Shown: positions 24,441 to 33,584 of the stretch, piece by piece
Position numbering within the stretch: the first letter of the stretch is position 1
How the letters are laid out: each line of letters opens with the position of its first letter
From: an uncultured Armatimonadota bacterium
Lineage (GTDB): Bacteria > Armatimonadota > Armatimonadia > Armatimonadales > Armatimonadaceae
NCBI GenBank assembly: GCA_903910385.1
Contig: CAIVZM010000033.1
Coordinates: forward strand, 62,001 to 126,000
DNA: 64,000 nucleotides
Direction: 5' to 3'
Notes under the pieces: generated by a model
Databases searched by the model: none
Seen by the model: only the letters and a program-made list of their open reading frames with translations
Told to the model about the DNA's origin: nothing
Made by a program: the position numbers and the translations under genes

Positions 24441-26455
24441 CGGTCTTACTGAAGAATATTATCCGGGCGTTCGCTCTGACGACAATGCTCGCGACAGCGG
24501 TAATCGCGCAACCTGCCAGGAAAGCGAGCGTCGGTCGATTGGAAGCAAGTTTTCAACTTCCGGGCATTACCGGCAATCCATTTAACGACGAAGAAAACTC
24601 AGTGCGTGTCAAACTGCGCCTACCCGATGGTAAGACAGTGACTGTCCCGGCTTTCTTCGATGGCGGCGCTACCTGGCGGGTGCGGTGGATGCCCGGCATT
24701 CCCGGTAAATACGCCTGGTCTGATGTCATCCGCAATGGCAAGGCAGTCACTCCCACGAATTACATTCATCGGGAATCTTCTGTCAGCGCTGCCGACAAAC
24801 AGGGCTATATTCGCTTGAAACAAGGCGTTTTCCGCTTTGAGAATAACGCACGATATTATCCTCTCGGACATAATGTCGCGTGGGGCGGCGGAGCGGATAA
24901 GACTGTCGCCGACATTACAAAGTGGTTCGACAAGATGGGGCAAGCGGGAGAAAACTGGTCTCGCGTCTGGATGTGCCACTGGGACGGCAAAAATCTGGAC
25001 TGGAATGTGCGCCCCAGTGAGATCGATCTGGAAGCGGCGCGGCGATGGGATGCGATTCTCGCGGCGGCGGAGCGAAATGGCATCCATTTTCAGATGGTTC
25101 TTCAGCATCATGGCCCCTATTCTTCCAATGTGAACTCTAACTGGGGCGAAAACCCGTGGAACGCCAAAAACGGCGGTTTCCTTTCCGCGCCGGAAGAATT
25201 CTTCACCAATGACAAGGCGCGAAGCGTCACACGAGCAAAATTCCGCTACATTGTCGCCCGTTATGGCTACTCTCCGAGCGTTCTTGCCTGGGAGTTGTTC
25301 AACGAAGTGGAATGGACGGACGGCGTTCGCAAACACCCAGAAACGGTCACTGCATGGCACAAAGAAATGGCGAATGTTCTCCATACTGCCGATCCGTGGA
25401 AGCATCTGGTGACCACCAGTTCTACTCCCAGCGTCCCGGGGATGTATGAGGCAATCGACTATCTCCAACCGCACCGCTATCAGATGAACCCAATCGCTCT
25501 GGCATCCACGCCTGTCGATAAAGGGCTGCCAGAGCGTCCCGCTTTTCTGGGTGAGTTCGGAGCGGATGCCGGTGGCACAATTGCACAGGAAGCCAACTTC
25601 CTGACCACTGCCCTCTTCACCAGTCTGATGCATCACTGGCAGGGGGCGGCGCAATACTGGTACTGGGACAAAGTGGAGCAGAGCAATCTGTATTCCCGTT
25701 TCGCCGCCGTTGCGACATTCCTGAAGGAAACGAAGCTTCCGGAGTGGAAGGACACCCGCCCTGTAGATTTCAAAGTCCAGACGTCCGATGCCGGCGAATT
25801 GACTGCGCGACCGGGTCGCGGTTGGGATAAATCGGGAAGAACGGAATACGAGATCACCTCTGATGGCGACGCTGTCGGCTTTCAGGAAATGTCTTCCTTC
25901 TTTCAGGGAACCGCCCACCGGGATATGTTCCCGGAAGCCGTCATTCGCATCAACGCCCCAAAAGCCGTGACCTTCACGGTTCGGTTTGGTAAAGCGGCGA
26001 AAGCGGGCGCGAGAGTGTTGCTGGAAAAAGACGGACAAAAGGCGGGCGAGTTGAACTTCGCCGCATCCGGCAGCGACTCTGATACCAATGCGGAACTGGC
26101 GGTAAGCCTCAGTCCCGGGGCGCACACCATCCGCCTGACCAATCCCGGCGCGGACTGGGTGACGATACGGGAAATCCACGTCACCCCAATCGGACCGACT
26201 CTCCGCGCCTTCGGCAAGGTCAGTAAAGATGCGGTCGCGGGATATGTCTATCGCTCCGCCGCAGTGACAACGTCTGGCAAGGGAGTCATCATCCTGCCCG
26301 TTCTTCCTGCCGGTAAATATCGTCTTCATTGGCGCAACGCCGTCACGGGCGCGTCCGTAAGCGATTCGGAAATCGTGGTCGGGACGACACCGGCACGTCT
26401 GACCACGCCTCCTGTCCCCGAAGCCGTCGTGTTTTGGCTACAACCACGGAAGTGA
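24437..26455 (+). CDS. Secreted DUF5060 glycoside hydrolase-like protein
   Basis: A 672-aa exported protein. Signal peptide ends near 'AVIAQPA'. Residues about 33-110 form a DUF5060 beta-domain ('GNPFNDEENSVRVKLRLPDG', 'FDGGATWRVRWMPGIPGKY'). A TIM-barrel catalytic region follows, with 'GENWSRVWMCHWDGKNLDWN', the presumed acid/base Glu in 'VLAWELFNEVEWTD' and the presumed nucleophile Glu in 'PAFLGEFGADAGG', the clan-A arrangement. The C-terminal ~220 residues contain two beta-sandwich domains that may bind carbohydrate. It shares an ATGA overlap with the PhyH gene before it. A hairpin terminator overlaps the stop. The sugar substrate is not determinable. Confidence 0.8.
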   Translation: MTVLLKNIIRAFALTTMLATAVIAQPARKASVGRLEASFQLPGITGNPFNDEENSVRVKLRLPDGKTVTVPAFFDGGATWRVRWMPGIPGKYAWSDVIRNGKAVTPTNYIHRESSVSAADKQGYIRLKQGVFRFENNARYYPLGHNVAWGGGADKTVADITKWFDKMGQAGENWSRVWMCHWDGKNLDWNVRPSEIDLEAARRWDAILAAAERNGIHFQMVLQHHGPYSSNVNSNWGENPWNAKNGGFLSAPEEFFTNDKARSVTRAKFRYIVARYGYSPSVLAWELFNEVEWTDGVRKHPETVTAWHKEMANVLHTADPWKHLVTTSSTPSVPGMYEAIDYLQPHRYQMNPIALASTPVDKGLPERPAFLGEFGADAGGTIAQEANFLTTALFTSLMHHWQGAAQYWYWDKVEQSNLYSRFAAVATFLKETKLPEWKDTRPVDFKVQTSDAGELTARPGRGWDKSGRTEYEITSDGDAVGFQEMSSFFQGTAHRDMFPEAVIRINAPKAVTFTVRFGKAAKAGARVLLEKDGQKAGELNFAASGSDSDTNAELAVSLSPGAHTIRLTNPGADWVTIREIHVTPIGPTLRAFGKVSKDAVAGYVYRSAAVTTSGKGVIILPVLPAGKYRLHWRNAVTGASVSDSEIVVGTTPARLTTPPVPEAVVFWLQPRK

Positions 26456-26478
26456 CTCTCTGGAGAATCACTTCCGTG
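26445..26478 (+). terminator. Strong hairpin terminator between converging genes
   Basis: A 16-bp stem with one mismatch (26445-26460 with 26463-26478) and a 2-nt loop spans the stop codon of the glycosidase gene. T-rich sequence (CTATCTTTT) follows. Because the gene on the other side converges, it may act in both directions. Confidence 0.65.
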
Positions 26479-26488
26479 AGCCTATCTT

Positions 26489-26965
26489 TTAGAGAGGCTT
26501 AAAATCCGTGACGGTAAAGCCCGTCTCTTCGTCCGCGAGTTCCGGTACCGAATCAATGAAGGTAGAAATCGGATGTCCGTCCGAAGGGGCGAATGTCATC
26601 GTCATTGAGAAAGGCTTTTTGGCACGGGATGTTTCAAGGTAGTTGAAGAGTTTTTCCACGGTCGCATAGTCATCGAATGCGGCTTCCTGAATCTTCAACT
26701 CCGGGTCAACAGGTTGAACCGAAACAGTTTTCCCATTCCGCACCTCAATCCGGACAGGCCCGGTGACCGAAGGGGCAAGAAACGCCATTACTTGAAGTGT
26801 ATAACGGTAGGAAGATACTCCACGGGAACTCCATAGAATGCGGTTCCGTGTCAACTCATCGGAGACGTTACGGTTGTTTCCGCCGCCGCATCCCATCAGC
26901 AGCATCAACGCTACAGCGGATGCGATGCGAGCGATGTGGTGCATATTTCCTGTAAAAAATCCCAT
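26489..26965 (-). CDS. DUF6174 lipoprotein
   Basis: A membrane-anchored lipoprotein of up to 158 aa. The lipobox is 'LLMGC' with the lipidated Cys at residue 26. The mature part has the family features: 'YRYTLQVMAFLAPSVTGPVR', 'IEVRNGKTVSVQPV', 'FDDYATVEKLFNYLE' and the closing 'ETGFTVTDFKPL'. AAGGA precedes the ATG at 26965; another ATG seven codons in is also preceded by AGGAA. No function is known for the family. It stands between a terminator hairpin and an upstream 17-bp inverted repeat. Confidence 0.75.
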   Translation of the reverse strand: MGFFTGNMHHIARIASAVALMLLMGCGGGNNRNVSDELTRNRILWSSRGVSSYRYTLQVMAFLAPSVTGPVRIEVRNGKTVSVQPVDPELKIQEAAFDDYATVEKLFNYLETSRAKKPFSMTMTFAPSDGHPISTFIDSVPELADEETGFTVTDFKPL

Positions 26966-27069
26966 TTTGTCCTTGCTCCTGCAATACGGTAATCGCGCCA
27001 GGGCGCTTTATCCCCCCTTGCTGATTGCATAGGATTCCACAGGAGAAGCCCTGCTTCAATACCCCGGTT

Positions 27070-27121
27070 TTCCATCTCTCCCAATCAGGATTGCAGACCA
27101 AACCGATTGGGAGAGATGGAA
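27070..27121. repeat. Perfect 17-bp inverted repeat (hairpin)
   Basis: Arms 27070-27086 and 27105-27121 are exact reverse complements separated by 18 nt. It lies just past the end of the PhyH gene on the minus strand and about 100 bp before the DUF6174 lipoprotein. No U-run follows on either strand, so it could be a terminator, an mRNA 3' stabiliser or an operator. Confidence 0.7.
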
Positions 27122-27129
27122 GGTACTAT

Positions 27130-28020
27130 CTACTCGCCTAACGCTTCATTACGAGCCTTACAGGCGCGTAGCCATACATTGTTGGGCGGCGTCTCATAGC
27201 CTTTCCAATCGTAGGGATCGACGCCCGCGACCGGGATGATATTGCGGCGGTCGGCGTTTGCCGGAGACTCACCCTCCTTGATCGACCAGGGAAGCAGCGA
27301 CCACGAGTTCATGTAGTGGTTCACCAGTACGCGGCGATACACCTCACTACGGTTCTTGCGAGAGCGGTGCAAAATATACCCATTGAAGAATACGACTGTC
27401 CCCGCCTTGACTTCAACCGGGATTTCCTCAGATTCATCGAAGCCGTAACTCTCAGGCGCGAAGTCGAATTCCTCCGGGTTATCGTGGGCTTTCTGAGGGA
27501 AAAGGTAGCCGTGACGGTGTGAACCGGGAATGACATACAGACAACCATTTTCGACTGTCGCATCATCCAGAGCGATCCATGCCCCGATCAGGGAGCGGTC
27601 ACGGGTGGGAATATAGATTTCATCCTGATGCCATGCCTGCCCCTGAAAGGTCGGCGGCTTGACGAAAAGCATGGACTGCATGCACTTGACGCTCCCATCC
27701 CAGAAGGGCAGATGCGCGGCGGTAATTTGCGATAAAGCCCCACAAATCTTCGGGTGACGCACATACTTTTCCATCACCGGGCTAATGTAGTGCGGTTGGT
27801 GAATACACAGTATCGACCGCTGTACCTCATCATCCGTCAAATCCGCCGGAAGTGGTTGGAGGCTTTCGCAGGGATACCCTCCTCTTGAGATAGTGACGGT
27901 ATCGCGCCGCATCTCCTCGATCTCGTCCATCGTCACCAGATCAGTCGCGGTCAAATAGCCGTTCTCTACAAAAAACCGGACCTGCTCCTCTCCGAGCGTC
28001 TTCGGAACGTCAATTCGCAT
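27130..28020 (-). CDS. Phytanoyl-CoA dioxygenase (PhyH) family protein
   Basis: Fe(II)/2-oxoglutarate oxygenase of 296 aa. Iron ligands: His131 and Asp133 in 'QAWHQDEIYIP' and His218 in 'FNGYILHRSRKNRS'; Arg229/230 likely binds 2-oxoglutarate. Other family landmarks are 'GAWIALDDATVENGCLYVIP' and 'GSHRHGYLFPQK'. The start ATG 28020 is chosen because AAAGGG sits 6 nt upstream; the frame is open further upstream but runs antisense-free into cimA sequence and is not conserved. The gene follows cimA by about 80 bp on the same strand. It is better conserved in family hallmarks than the PhyH gene at 23688. Substrate unknown. Confidence 0.88.
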   Translation of the reverse strand: MRIDVPKTLGEEQVRFFVENGYLTATDLVTMDEIEEMRRDTVTISRGGYPCESLQPLPADLTDDEVQRSILCIHQPHYISPVMEKYVRHPKICGALSQITAAHLPFWDGSVKCMQSMLFVKPPTFQGQAWHQDEIYIPTRDRSLIGAWIALDDATVENGCLYVIPGSHRHGYLFPQKAHDNPEEFDFAPESYGFDESEEIPVEVKAGTVVFFNGYILHRSRKNRSEVYRRVLVNHYMNSWSLLPWSIKEGESPANADRRNIIPVAGVDPYDWKGYETPPNNVWLRACKARNEALGE

Positions 28021-28102
28021 GGAAAACCCTTTCATCAAGCCGAGTACGCAATAACTGCCTGATTTTAGCGGAGATAGCCCGAATGCGCCATCGAACGATG
28101 CT

Positions 28103-29686
28103 TTACTTGGGGCCTTGCTCTCGGAGCAGCCCATACTCGATGGAGTCTGCAATCGCCTGATAGGAAGCTTCGATGATGTTGGTGGAGACGCCGACTGTTG
28201 TCCATGAGTCGCCATGACTGCTGGTAGACTCGACCAGAGCGCGGACTTTTGCCGCCGTTCCTTCACCTGTCGTAACGACACGAACCTTGAAGTCCGTGAG
28301 ACGAATTTCATCCAGTTCCGGATAGAAGCGGGTCAGGGCTTTGCGTAATGCGCCATCCAGTGCGTGTACCGGGCCGTCCCCTTCCGCGACTGTCAGCATT
28401 TCCTCGCCTCCGACACGAACGCGCAAGGTCGCCTCCGTGATCGGTTCCGGGTCGCCCGACCGCTTTTCCACCAGCACGCGGAAAGCGACCACATCGAACA
28501 GCTTGCGATAACGTCCGGTATGCTTTTTCAGGAGAAGTTCAAACGACGCTTCCGCGCCCTCGAACGAATACCCCTGATGTTCACGTGTGGTGACTTCGTG
28601 GAGAACCGCTTTGGCTTCCGGCGATTTCTTGTCCAGAGCGTACCCCAGGTTCGCCGCTTTGGCGGCGATCGTCGCGCCGCCGGAGAGTTCGGAAACCAGC
28701 AGACGACGGACATTACCGACCGCCGAGGGTTCGACATGGTCGTAAGCGCGGGGCGCTTTGGCGATAGCGTCGGCGTGAAGTCCGGCTTTATGCGTGAATG
28801 CGTTTCGCCCGACATAAGCCGCCCGCGAGATGGGTGTCAGATTGGCAATTTCATCGACAAAAGCGGAAAGCTCTGTCAACTGGCTGACTGCCGTATCGGT
28901 CAGACAATCAATTCCCATTTTCAGGCGCAGGTTGGCGATAATCGGAATGATGTTGGCGTTTCCGGTACGCTCGCCATAGCCGTTGACCGTGCCCTGTACA
29001 TGGGTCGATCCCGCCTGCACCGCCGCCAGAGCGTTCGCCGTTCCGCAGTCGCCGTCATTATGCGGGTGCATTCCTACCGTTACATTCGGGAATGTCTTCA
29101 CGACATCCGCAACAATGACGGAAATCTCATGCGGCAACGTCCCACCATTGGTATCACAGAGGCACAGGACATCGGCGCCAGCATCCGCCGCCGCTTTCAG
29201 AGCGGACATGGTGAATTCGCGGTTTTCCTTGTAGCCATCGAAGAAGTGTTCGGGGTCATAGATGACCTCCTTACCATGCGCCTTCAGATAGCGCACAGTA
29301 TCGCCGATCATGGCAAGTCCCTCTTCCAGAGGAATGCGTAATGTTTCGATGATATGCCACGCGGAAGATTTACCGACAATGGTCACCGCAGGCGTTCCCG
29401 CTTCCAGCAACTGCGCCAGCAACGGGTCGTCTTCACAGCGGATATGGGGGCGACGCGTCGAACCGAACGCCGTCAATTTCGCGTGGGTCAACGGGATCGT
29501 CCGCATGCGAGCGAAAAACTCGGTATCTTTGGGAGCGGCGCCGGGCCATCCCCCTTCGATATAGTCCATACCAAAGGCGTCCAATCGACGCGCAATGCGA
29601 ATTTTGTCTTCAACGGAAAAGGAAATCCCTTCCATCTGAGAACCATCGCGCAATGTCGTATCGTAGATAAAAACCTTTTGGGACAT
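28103..29686 (-). CDS. cimA: (R)-citramalate synthase
   Basis: Condenses pyruvate and acetyl-CoA to (R)-citramalate, the first step of the threonine-independent route to isoleucine. The DRE-TIM metallolyase start 'IYDTTLRDGSQMEGISFS' and the motifs 'HPHNDGDCGTANALAAVQAG' and 'GTVNGYGERTGNANI' are characteristic; His and Asp metal ligands are present. The C-terminal ~130 residues match the LeuA allosteric domain, the site of isoleucine feedback. At 527 aa it is the length of the CimA type rather than short LeuA. The ATG at 29686 lies 6 nt after TATAGT, so the message is probably leaderless. Confidence 0.9.
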   Translation of the reverse strand: MSQKVFIYDTTLRDGSQMEGISFSVEDKIRIARRLDAFGMDYIEGGWPGAAPKDTEFFARMRTIPLTHAKLTAFGSTRRPHIRCEDDPLLAQLLEAGTPAVTIVGKSSAWHIIETLRIPLEEGLAMIGDTVRYLKAHGKEVIYDPEHFFDGYKENREFTMSALKAAADAGADVLCLCDTNGGTLPHEISVIVADVVKTFPNVTVGMHPHNDGDCGTANALAAVQAGSTHVQGTVNGYGERTGNANIIPIIANLRLKMGIDCLTDTAVSQLTELSAFVDEIANLTPISRAAYVGRNAFTHKAGLHADAIAKAPRAYDHVEPSAVGNVRRLLVSELSGGATIAAKAANLGYALDKKSPEAKAVLHEVTTREHQGYSFEGAEASFELLLKKHTGRYRKLFDVVAFRVLVEKRSGDPEPITEATLRVRVGGEEMLTVAEGDGPVHALDGALRKALTRFYPELDEIRLTDFKVRVVTTGEGTAAKVRALVESTSSHGDSWTTVGVSTNIIEASYQAIADSIEYGLLREQGPK

Positions 29687-29692
29687 GGCTCT

Positions 29693-29721
29693 ACTATATC
29701 ATTCCCGAATAAAAGTGAAAA
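29693..29721 (-). promoter_or_regulatory. Candidate promoter of cimA (leaderless)
   Basis: TTTTCA (29721-29716), 17-nt spacer, TATAGT (29698-29693), then 6 nt to the ATG. No ribosome-binding site fits in that space. Confidence 0.55.
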
Positions 29722-29792
29722 CGGGAACGACCGGAAGATGCGGTTTACGTAGCGACTTCTGAGTCGCATCCTTCACAGGCGCTCGCATATTT

Positions 29793-31004
29793 CTAACCGA
29801 TCACTTTTTCATAGAGGTCAGCAAATAATTGGGCGCTATCCTCCCAGCGGTGATGCTGCATCACGTAATCACGGGCGCGTTCCCCGACTGCCCGGGCAGT
29901 AATCCCGTCTGTCAAAAGCCAGGCGATTCGTTCGGCGAACTCTTCCGCATCCGAAGCGGAAAAAGCCGCGCCGCAGTTCAACGCCTCGGTCAAGGGGCGC
30001 GATGCAAGAGGCGAAAGGACAACCGGAAGCGCCATCGCCATCGCTTCCAACGCCTTATTCTGTATTCCCGCGCCGATAAAGACGGGACAGACTGCCACCG
30101 ACGCCCGCTTCAAATGAGGGCGCATATCCTCAAAATCCGCAACGATTCCAACTCCTTCGGTCTGATTCGCTTTTTGAATAAGCCAGGGAGGCGGTTTTGC
30201 TCCTGCGATAATGATACGAGAATCCGGAAGAATAATTCGTAGTCGCGGCGCTATCTCATCCAGACAGTAACGCGCCGCTTCATAGTTGGCAATATAGCTC
30301 ATCTTCCCGGAGAAAATCACCGTATACCTCTCACGACGGACGCTATCGTGGTCAAAATCAGGTCGAAAGTAGTCTGTATCGACGCCGTTATTGATCACTT
30401 CGATGAGAGGTAGTCGGGTAGTTGGATCCAGTTCCGCCATAGCCACCGCTTCCTCTCTCGTCGTCATCACAATCCGCCGATACGGACGGTAAGCGTCCGG
30501 TTCCCACGACTTCAATTTCTGCGCCTCAGCGCGAGAGAACGTCGCTTGCAGGAGCGACGATGCTCCCCCGGCGATTCGCAGACGCAGTTGCGTCATACAG
30601 TCTACGGCGTCGATAATTCGTGGAAGTTCACCCAGAGCGGAAGCGATAGAAGCGGTGCGGAGGTGCTCCACATGGACGATATCGAACCGTTCTTGGCGCG
30701 TGATTTCTCGTACCGCCGCCGCTAATTCCGGACTATTATCGTGCGCTACCGAGAACGGCATACGAGTCGTCAAAGCGGAAAGACAACGTCGCGTCGCCGC
30801 TGCGCGAGGATGCGGAATGATACGAATCTCTTCACAGAACTCCGACAGTTGCGAACGAATACTCTCCGTTGCGAATCCATCGTCCAATGCGACAATACTG
30901 ATCCGGCGCCCCATGCGAGCAAGGTGACGCAATATATTCCACGGACGGACGCGGATCGGTGAAGGAATATACGGAGCGATATAGAGGACGCGCATACCGC
31001 TCAT
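29793..31004 (-). CDS. Glycosyltransferase family 4 protein (third gene of GT operon)
   Basis: A 403-aa GT-B-fold glycosyltransferase. The N-terminus 'RVLYIAPYIPSPIRVRPWNI' and the acceptor-side 'RFDIVHVEHLRTAS' are typical. The C-terminal donor domain contains 'EVINNGVDTDYFRPD', 'VIFSGKMSYIANYEAARYC', 'GVGIVADFEDMRPHLKRASV' and 'GAGIQNKALEAMAMALPVV' with the conserved E-x7-E-like region. It begins directly after the stop of the preceding gene (TGAATG), so it is the last member of a three-gene operon. Likely builds an exopolysaccharide or surface glycan in the cytoplasm. The donor sugar cannot be told. Confidence 0.85.
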   Translation of the reverse strand: MSGMRVLYIAPYIPSPIRVRPWNILRHLARMGRRISIVALDDGFATESIRSQLSEFCEEIRIIPHPRAAATRRCLSALTTRMPFSVAHDNSPELAAAVREITRQERFDIVHVEHLRTASIASALGELPRIIDAVDCMTQLRLRIAGGASSLLQATFSRAEAQKLKSWEPDAYRPYRRIVMTTREEAVAMAELDPTTRLPLIEVINNGVDTDYFRPDFDHDSVRRERYTVIFSGKMSYIANYEAARYCLDEIAPRLRIILPDSRIIIAGAKPPPWLIQKANQTEGVGIVADFEDMRPHLKRASVAVCPVFIGAGIQNKALEAMAMALPVVLSPLASRPLTEALNCGAAFSASDAEEFAERIAWLLTDGITARAVGERARDYVMQHHRWEDSAQLFADLYEKVIG

Positions 31005-32300
31005 TCAGAGAATCAACTCCCCATAGATTTCCTTCACACGCGCTTCCGCCACCGTCGCGGAATACGAAGCGCATACCAGTTCACGCCCATTTTCCGCCAG
31101 TTCCGCCGCCAGTTCCGCATTCGTCAGGACAGCCGCCACAGCGGCGGCGAATCTATCCGCATCACTCTCTACCAGAGCGAAACAGGGGGAAATGGAATTT
31201 TTCGCTTTCATAACGATTTCTTCGTCATCTGTGGCATAGATTCCAGCCACTCCGGACGGGGTAGCGATCACCGGCAATCCCATCGCCATAGCGCACAGGG
31301 TCTTGACGGGCATTCCGCCGCCGAAGCGTAACGGCGCAATAAAAGCGGACGCTCGCGCCGCATACGGTCTGATATCCGGGGTATCCGCAATCAATTCAAT
31401 ACCGGGCGTAGCGAGTGCAATATCTCTGACATCCTGCGTGGGACGTGCGCCGACTACCATCAGTCGCACATCAGGGATGTAATGTTGCAAACGGGGCAGT
31501 ATCGAATCACAGAACCAGCGCAGCGCATCGACATTCGGCGGCCAGAACATCGCACCCATAAAAAGTAGCGTCCGTGAATCCGTGGGGTAACAGTCAGGAA
31601 GTTGGAAATATTCCGTATCGACGCCAATCGGCGCACAACGAACCCGTTCCGCAATCTCGGGAGCGAGCGCCCGGAATTTCATTGCGTCTTCCTCGGTGAC
31701 AGCAAGAACCGCATCGGCGCGGAGGCAGGCGTCCCTCTCAACTTCCTTCAAGCGTAACGATTCGAGGCGATAGAGGGGTCGAAGATACAGGTCCGCCCAA
31801 TCTCCGGTCGCTTGCCCCATCTGTCGTATCAAATCATACTCTACATTATGGCAGTCCAGCACGATTTTGCAGGCAGGGATATCCAGAGGAACAAACTGCA
31901 TCATCTGCAAATGATCGATATGGATAATGTCGATTTTATCTGCACTGTCTTCAGCATCATCCGCATAATTGACAGCAATCAATCTGTTGACAAAACTCTG
32001 AAGAGCGGAGTGTGCGTTACGGTTCATGAAGAACGAGGAACTCGTCAGAAGCGACCACGCTCCCGCTGCGGCGTCCCTCCAACCAGCACGATGGAGAGGA
32101 AAACCGTAAGGGTCACAAAATGGCTGCAGCGCTTGCAAATACGCTTCATCTTCTGGACAACGCACAAAAGTGACCAGGGTGACATCTCCGATTTCCGCCA
32201 GTGCGCGAAGCGTCCGGTACGATTTGATCTGTCCCCCGCTTTGCAGTGGCCAGGGTATCAGATCCGCAAGCAAGAGAATGTTGGGTCGTCTCCGGTTCAT
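31005..32300 (-). CDS. Glycosyltransferase family 4 protein (second gene of GT operon)
   Basis: A GT-B glycosyltransferase of 431 aa. Motifs: 'ILLLADLIPWPLQSGGQIKS' at the N-terminus, 'IDIIHIDHLQMMQFV', 'KIVLDCHNVEYDLIRQM', 'GVDTEYFQLP', 'LLFMGAMFWPPNVDALRWFC' and 'FGGGMPVKTLCAMAMGLPV'. These resemble the sugar transferases found in PEP-CTERM/EPS-type clusters. ATG 32300 is chosen because GGGGAG lies 7-8 nt upstream; an in-frame ATG at 32318 has no such site. The start overlaps the stop of the first GT gene (ATGA), and the stop abuts the third gene. Confidence 0.85.
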   Translation of the reverse strand: MNRRRPNILLLADLIPWPLQSGGQIKSYRTLRALAEIGDVTLVTFVRCPEDEAYLQALQPFCDPYGFPLHRAGWRDAAAGAWSLLTSSSFFMNRNAHSALQSFVNRLIAVNYADDAEDSADKIDIIHIDHLQMMQFVPLDIPACKIVLDCHNVEYDLIRQMGQATGDWADLYLRPLYRLESLRLKEVERDACLRADAVLAVTEEDAMKFRALAPEIAERVRCAPIGVDTEYFQLPDCYPTDSRTLLFMGAMFWPPNVDALRWFCDSILPRLQHYIPDVRLMVVGARPTQDVRDIALATPGIELIADTPDIRPYAARASAFIAPLRFGGGMPVKTLCAMAMGLPVIATPSGVAGIYATDDEEIVMKAKNSISPCFALVESDADRFAAAVAAVLTNAELAAELAENGRELVCASYSATVAEARVKEIYGELIL

Positions 32301-33394
32301 TTCAGCGCTCCCCGCCATATCGTAGCAGTCTGTTCCGCCATTCGTCGGCAGGTAAATGTCGCGGCGTGAGCTTTTCCTCGCGCTATTCTATCCGCCGCTC
32401 CGGTTGGTTGAGATAACGCCTCGTGTAGCAGTTCTGGCATTTCCTGCATTTTATACGGACTGAAGTAGTAAGGGGTATCGCCCAGAATTTCTGGCATCGC
32501 GGATGTGGAAGAACTCATAACTGAACAGCCGAAATGCATCGCTTCCAACGGCGGCAACCCGAATCCTTCCTCCAGAGAGGGAAATATGAAAACGGCGGCA
32601 TGGGAGTACAACCGCGCCACCGTTGAATCATCCGGACACAACACAATGCGCACCCGGGGATCACTTTCGGCAAGTGTCCGGAGACGATACGCCGCACGAA
32701 TATCAGGGGTAATCAGCGTCAGAATCGGCCTTTCTTCTTCTTTCAAGGAGCGATAAAAACCCCACAACAGCAAATGATTTTTGCGGGAATCGTCTGACGC
32801 AAACGCCAGTATCCCCTCTCGGAGATGCGGAGTTTCCGGACACGCTTCTGGCAAAAACAGACCGTTATATATCACAGCGAAATCCGACAACTGCATTTTC
32901 AGGGCATTGGATAATTGTGATGCGGAGTAATGTGAGACCGTGATGAGACGCGACGCTTTCCGCAGGGAAGCGCGGGACATTCTCGCCCAGTACGCCTCTA
33001 ACGCCTGTTGTCGAAGCGACTTATCCCGTCGGTTGGGATTCAGTCCGAAAGTATCGTGCACGGTAAGCGTCGTTCGGGCGGACAAGCGTAATGGCAGATA
33101 GTTGACCGTCCCGTGAACCAGATCGGGAGCGTCCCGGCGAACTTGTGCCGAAAAAAGAAAAAAGTCCGTTTTCAGACGATTAGGCGACAAAATCCGCACC
33201 ATTGACCCCGACGGCAATAATCGTCTCTGCTCCGGAGTCGGTTCTCTATCCACATAGAAAATCAGTTCCGCCTCACGATCAAAACCGGTTTCCTTCAATC
33301 CCTGCGTCAATGCTCGGATATGCGAACGAAAGCCCCCCGGTCGAGGGTGCGTTAGGGGACGTGCGTCAATGACAATGCGCGGGCGGGACTTCAT
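32297..33394 (-). CDS. Glycosyltransferase family 4 protein (first gene of GT operon)
   Basis: A 365-aa GT-B glycosyltransferase. It starts 'RIVIDARPLTHPRPGGFRSH', a form seen in mannosyl-type GT4 enzymes, then 'LTVHDTFGLNPNRRDKSL', 'LITVSHYSASQLSNAL', 'AFASDDSRKNHLLLWGF' and the donor-site 'VFIFPSLEEGFGLPPLEAMH', with the canonical E-x7-E motif (EEGFGLPPLE). It is the first gene of the cluster; its end overlaps the next gene by ATGA. The upstream leader holds two terminator-like hairpins (33461-33494 and 33585-33639), so expression may be attenuated. Confidence 0.87.
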   Translation of the reverse strand: MKSRPRIVIDARPLTHPRPGGFRSHIRALTQGLKETGFDREAELIFYVDREPTPEQRRLLPSGSMVRILSPNRLKTDFFLFSAQVRRDAPDLVHGTVNYLPLRLSARTTLTVHDTFGLNPNRRDKSLRQQALEAYWARMSRASLRKASRLITVSHYSASQLSNALKMQLSDFAVIYNGLFLPEACPETPHLREGILAFASDDSRKNHLLLWGFYRSLKEEERPILTLITPDIRAAYRLRTLAESDPRVRIVLCPDDSTVARLYSHAAVFIFPSLEEGFGLPPLEAMHFGCSVMSSSTSAMPEILGDTPYYFSPYKMQEMPELLHEALSQPTGAADRIARGKAHAATFTCRRMAEQTATIWRGALK

Positions 33395-33460
33395 CGGCTT
33401 TATCTCTATTCATACCGTATCTCTCTTCATACCGCGTTTATCGCGCTTTACGCTCCACAC

Positions 33461-33494
33461 AAAAAAGACTTCGGCACGCAGGCGCACCGAAGTC
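33461..33494 (-). terminator. Rho-independent terminator ahead of the GT operon
   Basis: On the minus strand a 12-bp stem (outer 8 bp GACTTCGG/CCGAAGTC, then two G-U and two G-C pairs) carries a CCUG tetraloop and is followed at once by six U. It stands about 65 nt before the first glycosyltransferase ATG, and no minus-strand gene lies between it and divergent panB. It either ends a small RNA or attenuates the operon. Confidence 0.75.
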
Positions 33495-33584
33495 GTGAAG
33501 GACATTCCAACAGATCGTTATGAAAGATAGCTTCCAAGCGTCGAGATAAAGTCAGATCATTGCCGGGGAAAGAGTGGGTCAGAA

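Noticed and set aside
24620-26329. 569-codon open frame on the minus strand opposite the DUF5060 gene
   Set aside because: It is antisense to a gene with clear domains, has no known motif and its composition mirrors codon bias of the plus-strand gene.
29793-33394. Exosortase or full EPS cluster around the glycosyltransferases
   Set aside because: Only three GT4 genes are present; no polymerase, flippase, chain-length regulator or multi-pass exosortase gene is encoded in the window.
33467-33494. T-box or other known riboswitch in the GT leader
   Set aside because: No T-box core (AGGGTGGNACCGCG) or specifier stem is seen, and the downstream genes are glycosyltransferases, not amino-acid genes.
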